DNA of 33,254 nucleotides from JBFKMV01 sp041629655 (lineage in GTDB: Bacteria; Acidobacteriota; Polarisedimenticolia; Polarisedimenticolales; Polarisedimenticolaceae): the NCBI GenBank assembly GCA_041629655.1, contig JBFKMV010000034.1, positions 1-33,254 of the forward strand, given 5' to 3'. Positions 33,176 to 33,254 of this stretch are shown here, in pieces. Below the pieces are notes generated by a model. That model did not search any database. It worked only from the letters and a program-made list of their open reading frames with translations, and had not been told where the DNA came from. Positions within the stretch are counted from its first letter, which is position 1, and the number at the start of each line of letters is the position of its first letter. Position numbers and translations under genes: made by a program.

Positions 33176-33254
33176 GTGGGCCTCTACCGCAACCACATCC
33201 TGCCGCGACTGATCCACCACACGCTGAACAACGCGGAGTGCGAGAAGCTGCGCC
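33176..33254 (+). CDS. class I SAM-dependent methyltransferase, N-terminal fragment
   Basis: A GTG at 33176 with a GGGGG run 4-5 bases upstream opens VGLYRNHILPRLIHHTL, the typical first helix of small methyltransferases that open GLYRxxxLPRLI. Only 26 codons lie before the window ends, so the SAM-binding motif is not visible and the call rests on the N-terminus. The 228 bases between it and the porin hold no ORF or clear promoter that I can support. Confidence 0.6.
   Translation, partial: MGLYRNHILPRLIHHTLNNAECEKLR

Overview
The window is dense, GC-rich bacterial chromosome (about 70-80% GC in most stretches I counted by hand). No phage, IS, tRNA, rRNA or CRISPR signal was found, and no gene-free stretch exceeds 300 bases. 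Several traits suggest a Gram-negative, aerobic or facultative bacterium, most likely an Acidobacteriota-type lineage. These are Ser/Thr kinases carrying TolB-like and TPR tails, FG-GAP/dockerin/cohesin surface proteins, Cys-rich DUF4215 repeats, FadL/PorV-like and porin outer membrane proteins, and a di-heme peroxidase. The taxonomic call is inference from gene content.

Layout. 1-5.1 kb: a truncated M1 aminopeptidase lipoprotein, a CcmH-like cytochrome c maturation protein with an unusual Cys-Cys motif, a secreted VWA protein, and a TMTC-like membrane glycosyltransferase with TPRs. 5.1-8.0 kb: an HDOD/EAL-like signalling protein with a strong, apparently leaderless promoter, followed by an AmpG-like transporter. 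8.0-9.9 kb (minus): a hybrid histidine kinase. 10.1-15.6 kb: a DUF697-like membrane protein, then a compact signalling cluster of ECF sigma factor, zinc-finger anti-sigma, DUF4097 protein and a Ser/Thr kinase with TolB-like and TPR domains. This meets a class I fructose-bisphosphate aldolase tail to tail, with the two stop codons interlocked in a CTAG.

16.7-27.9 kb is the most distinctive part. On the plus strand, a 1060-residue secreted protein carries 14 FG-GAP repeats, a dockerin-like pair, a cohesin-like domain and a choice-of-anchor D-like domain. It is translationally coupled to a Cys-rich DUF4215 protein. Converging on it from the minus strand is a five-gene operon (27.8 to 20.7 kb): (1) a periplasmic TPR sensor joined through a membrane helix to a cytoplasmic AAA-type ATPase; (2) an AAA-type ATPase fused to a Ser/Thr kinase; (3) a PorV/FadL-like outer membrane protein; (4) a cohesin-like lipoprotein; (5) a cohesin-domain protein with an Arg-rich linker. 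The two ATPase domains are evident paralogues. The kinase and outer-membrane genes have visibly lower GC (57-62% in hand-counted lines), and at least three of the five genes appear to start with TTG. I infer an envelope-sensing ATPase/kinase relay that controls or is built into a non-cellulosomal cohesin/dockerin surface assembly. This is my candidate for an undescribed system.

27.9-33.3 kb: a PlsC-type acyltransferase, an isoprenylcysteine methyltransferase-family protein, a di-heme cytochrome c peroxidase, a strong hairpin, a porin, and the first 26 codons of a SAM methyltransferase cut by the window end. Most genes here are held in short, tightly spaced transcription units.
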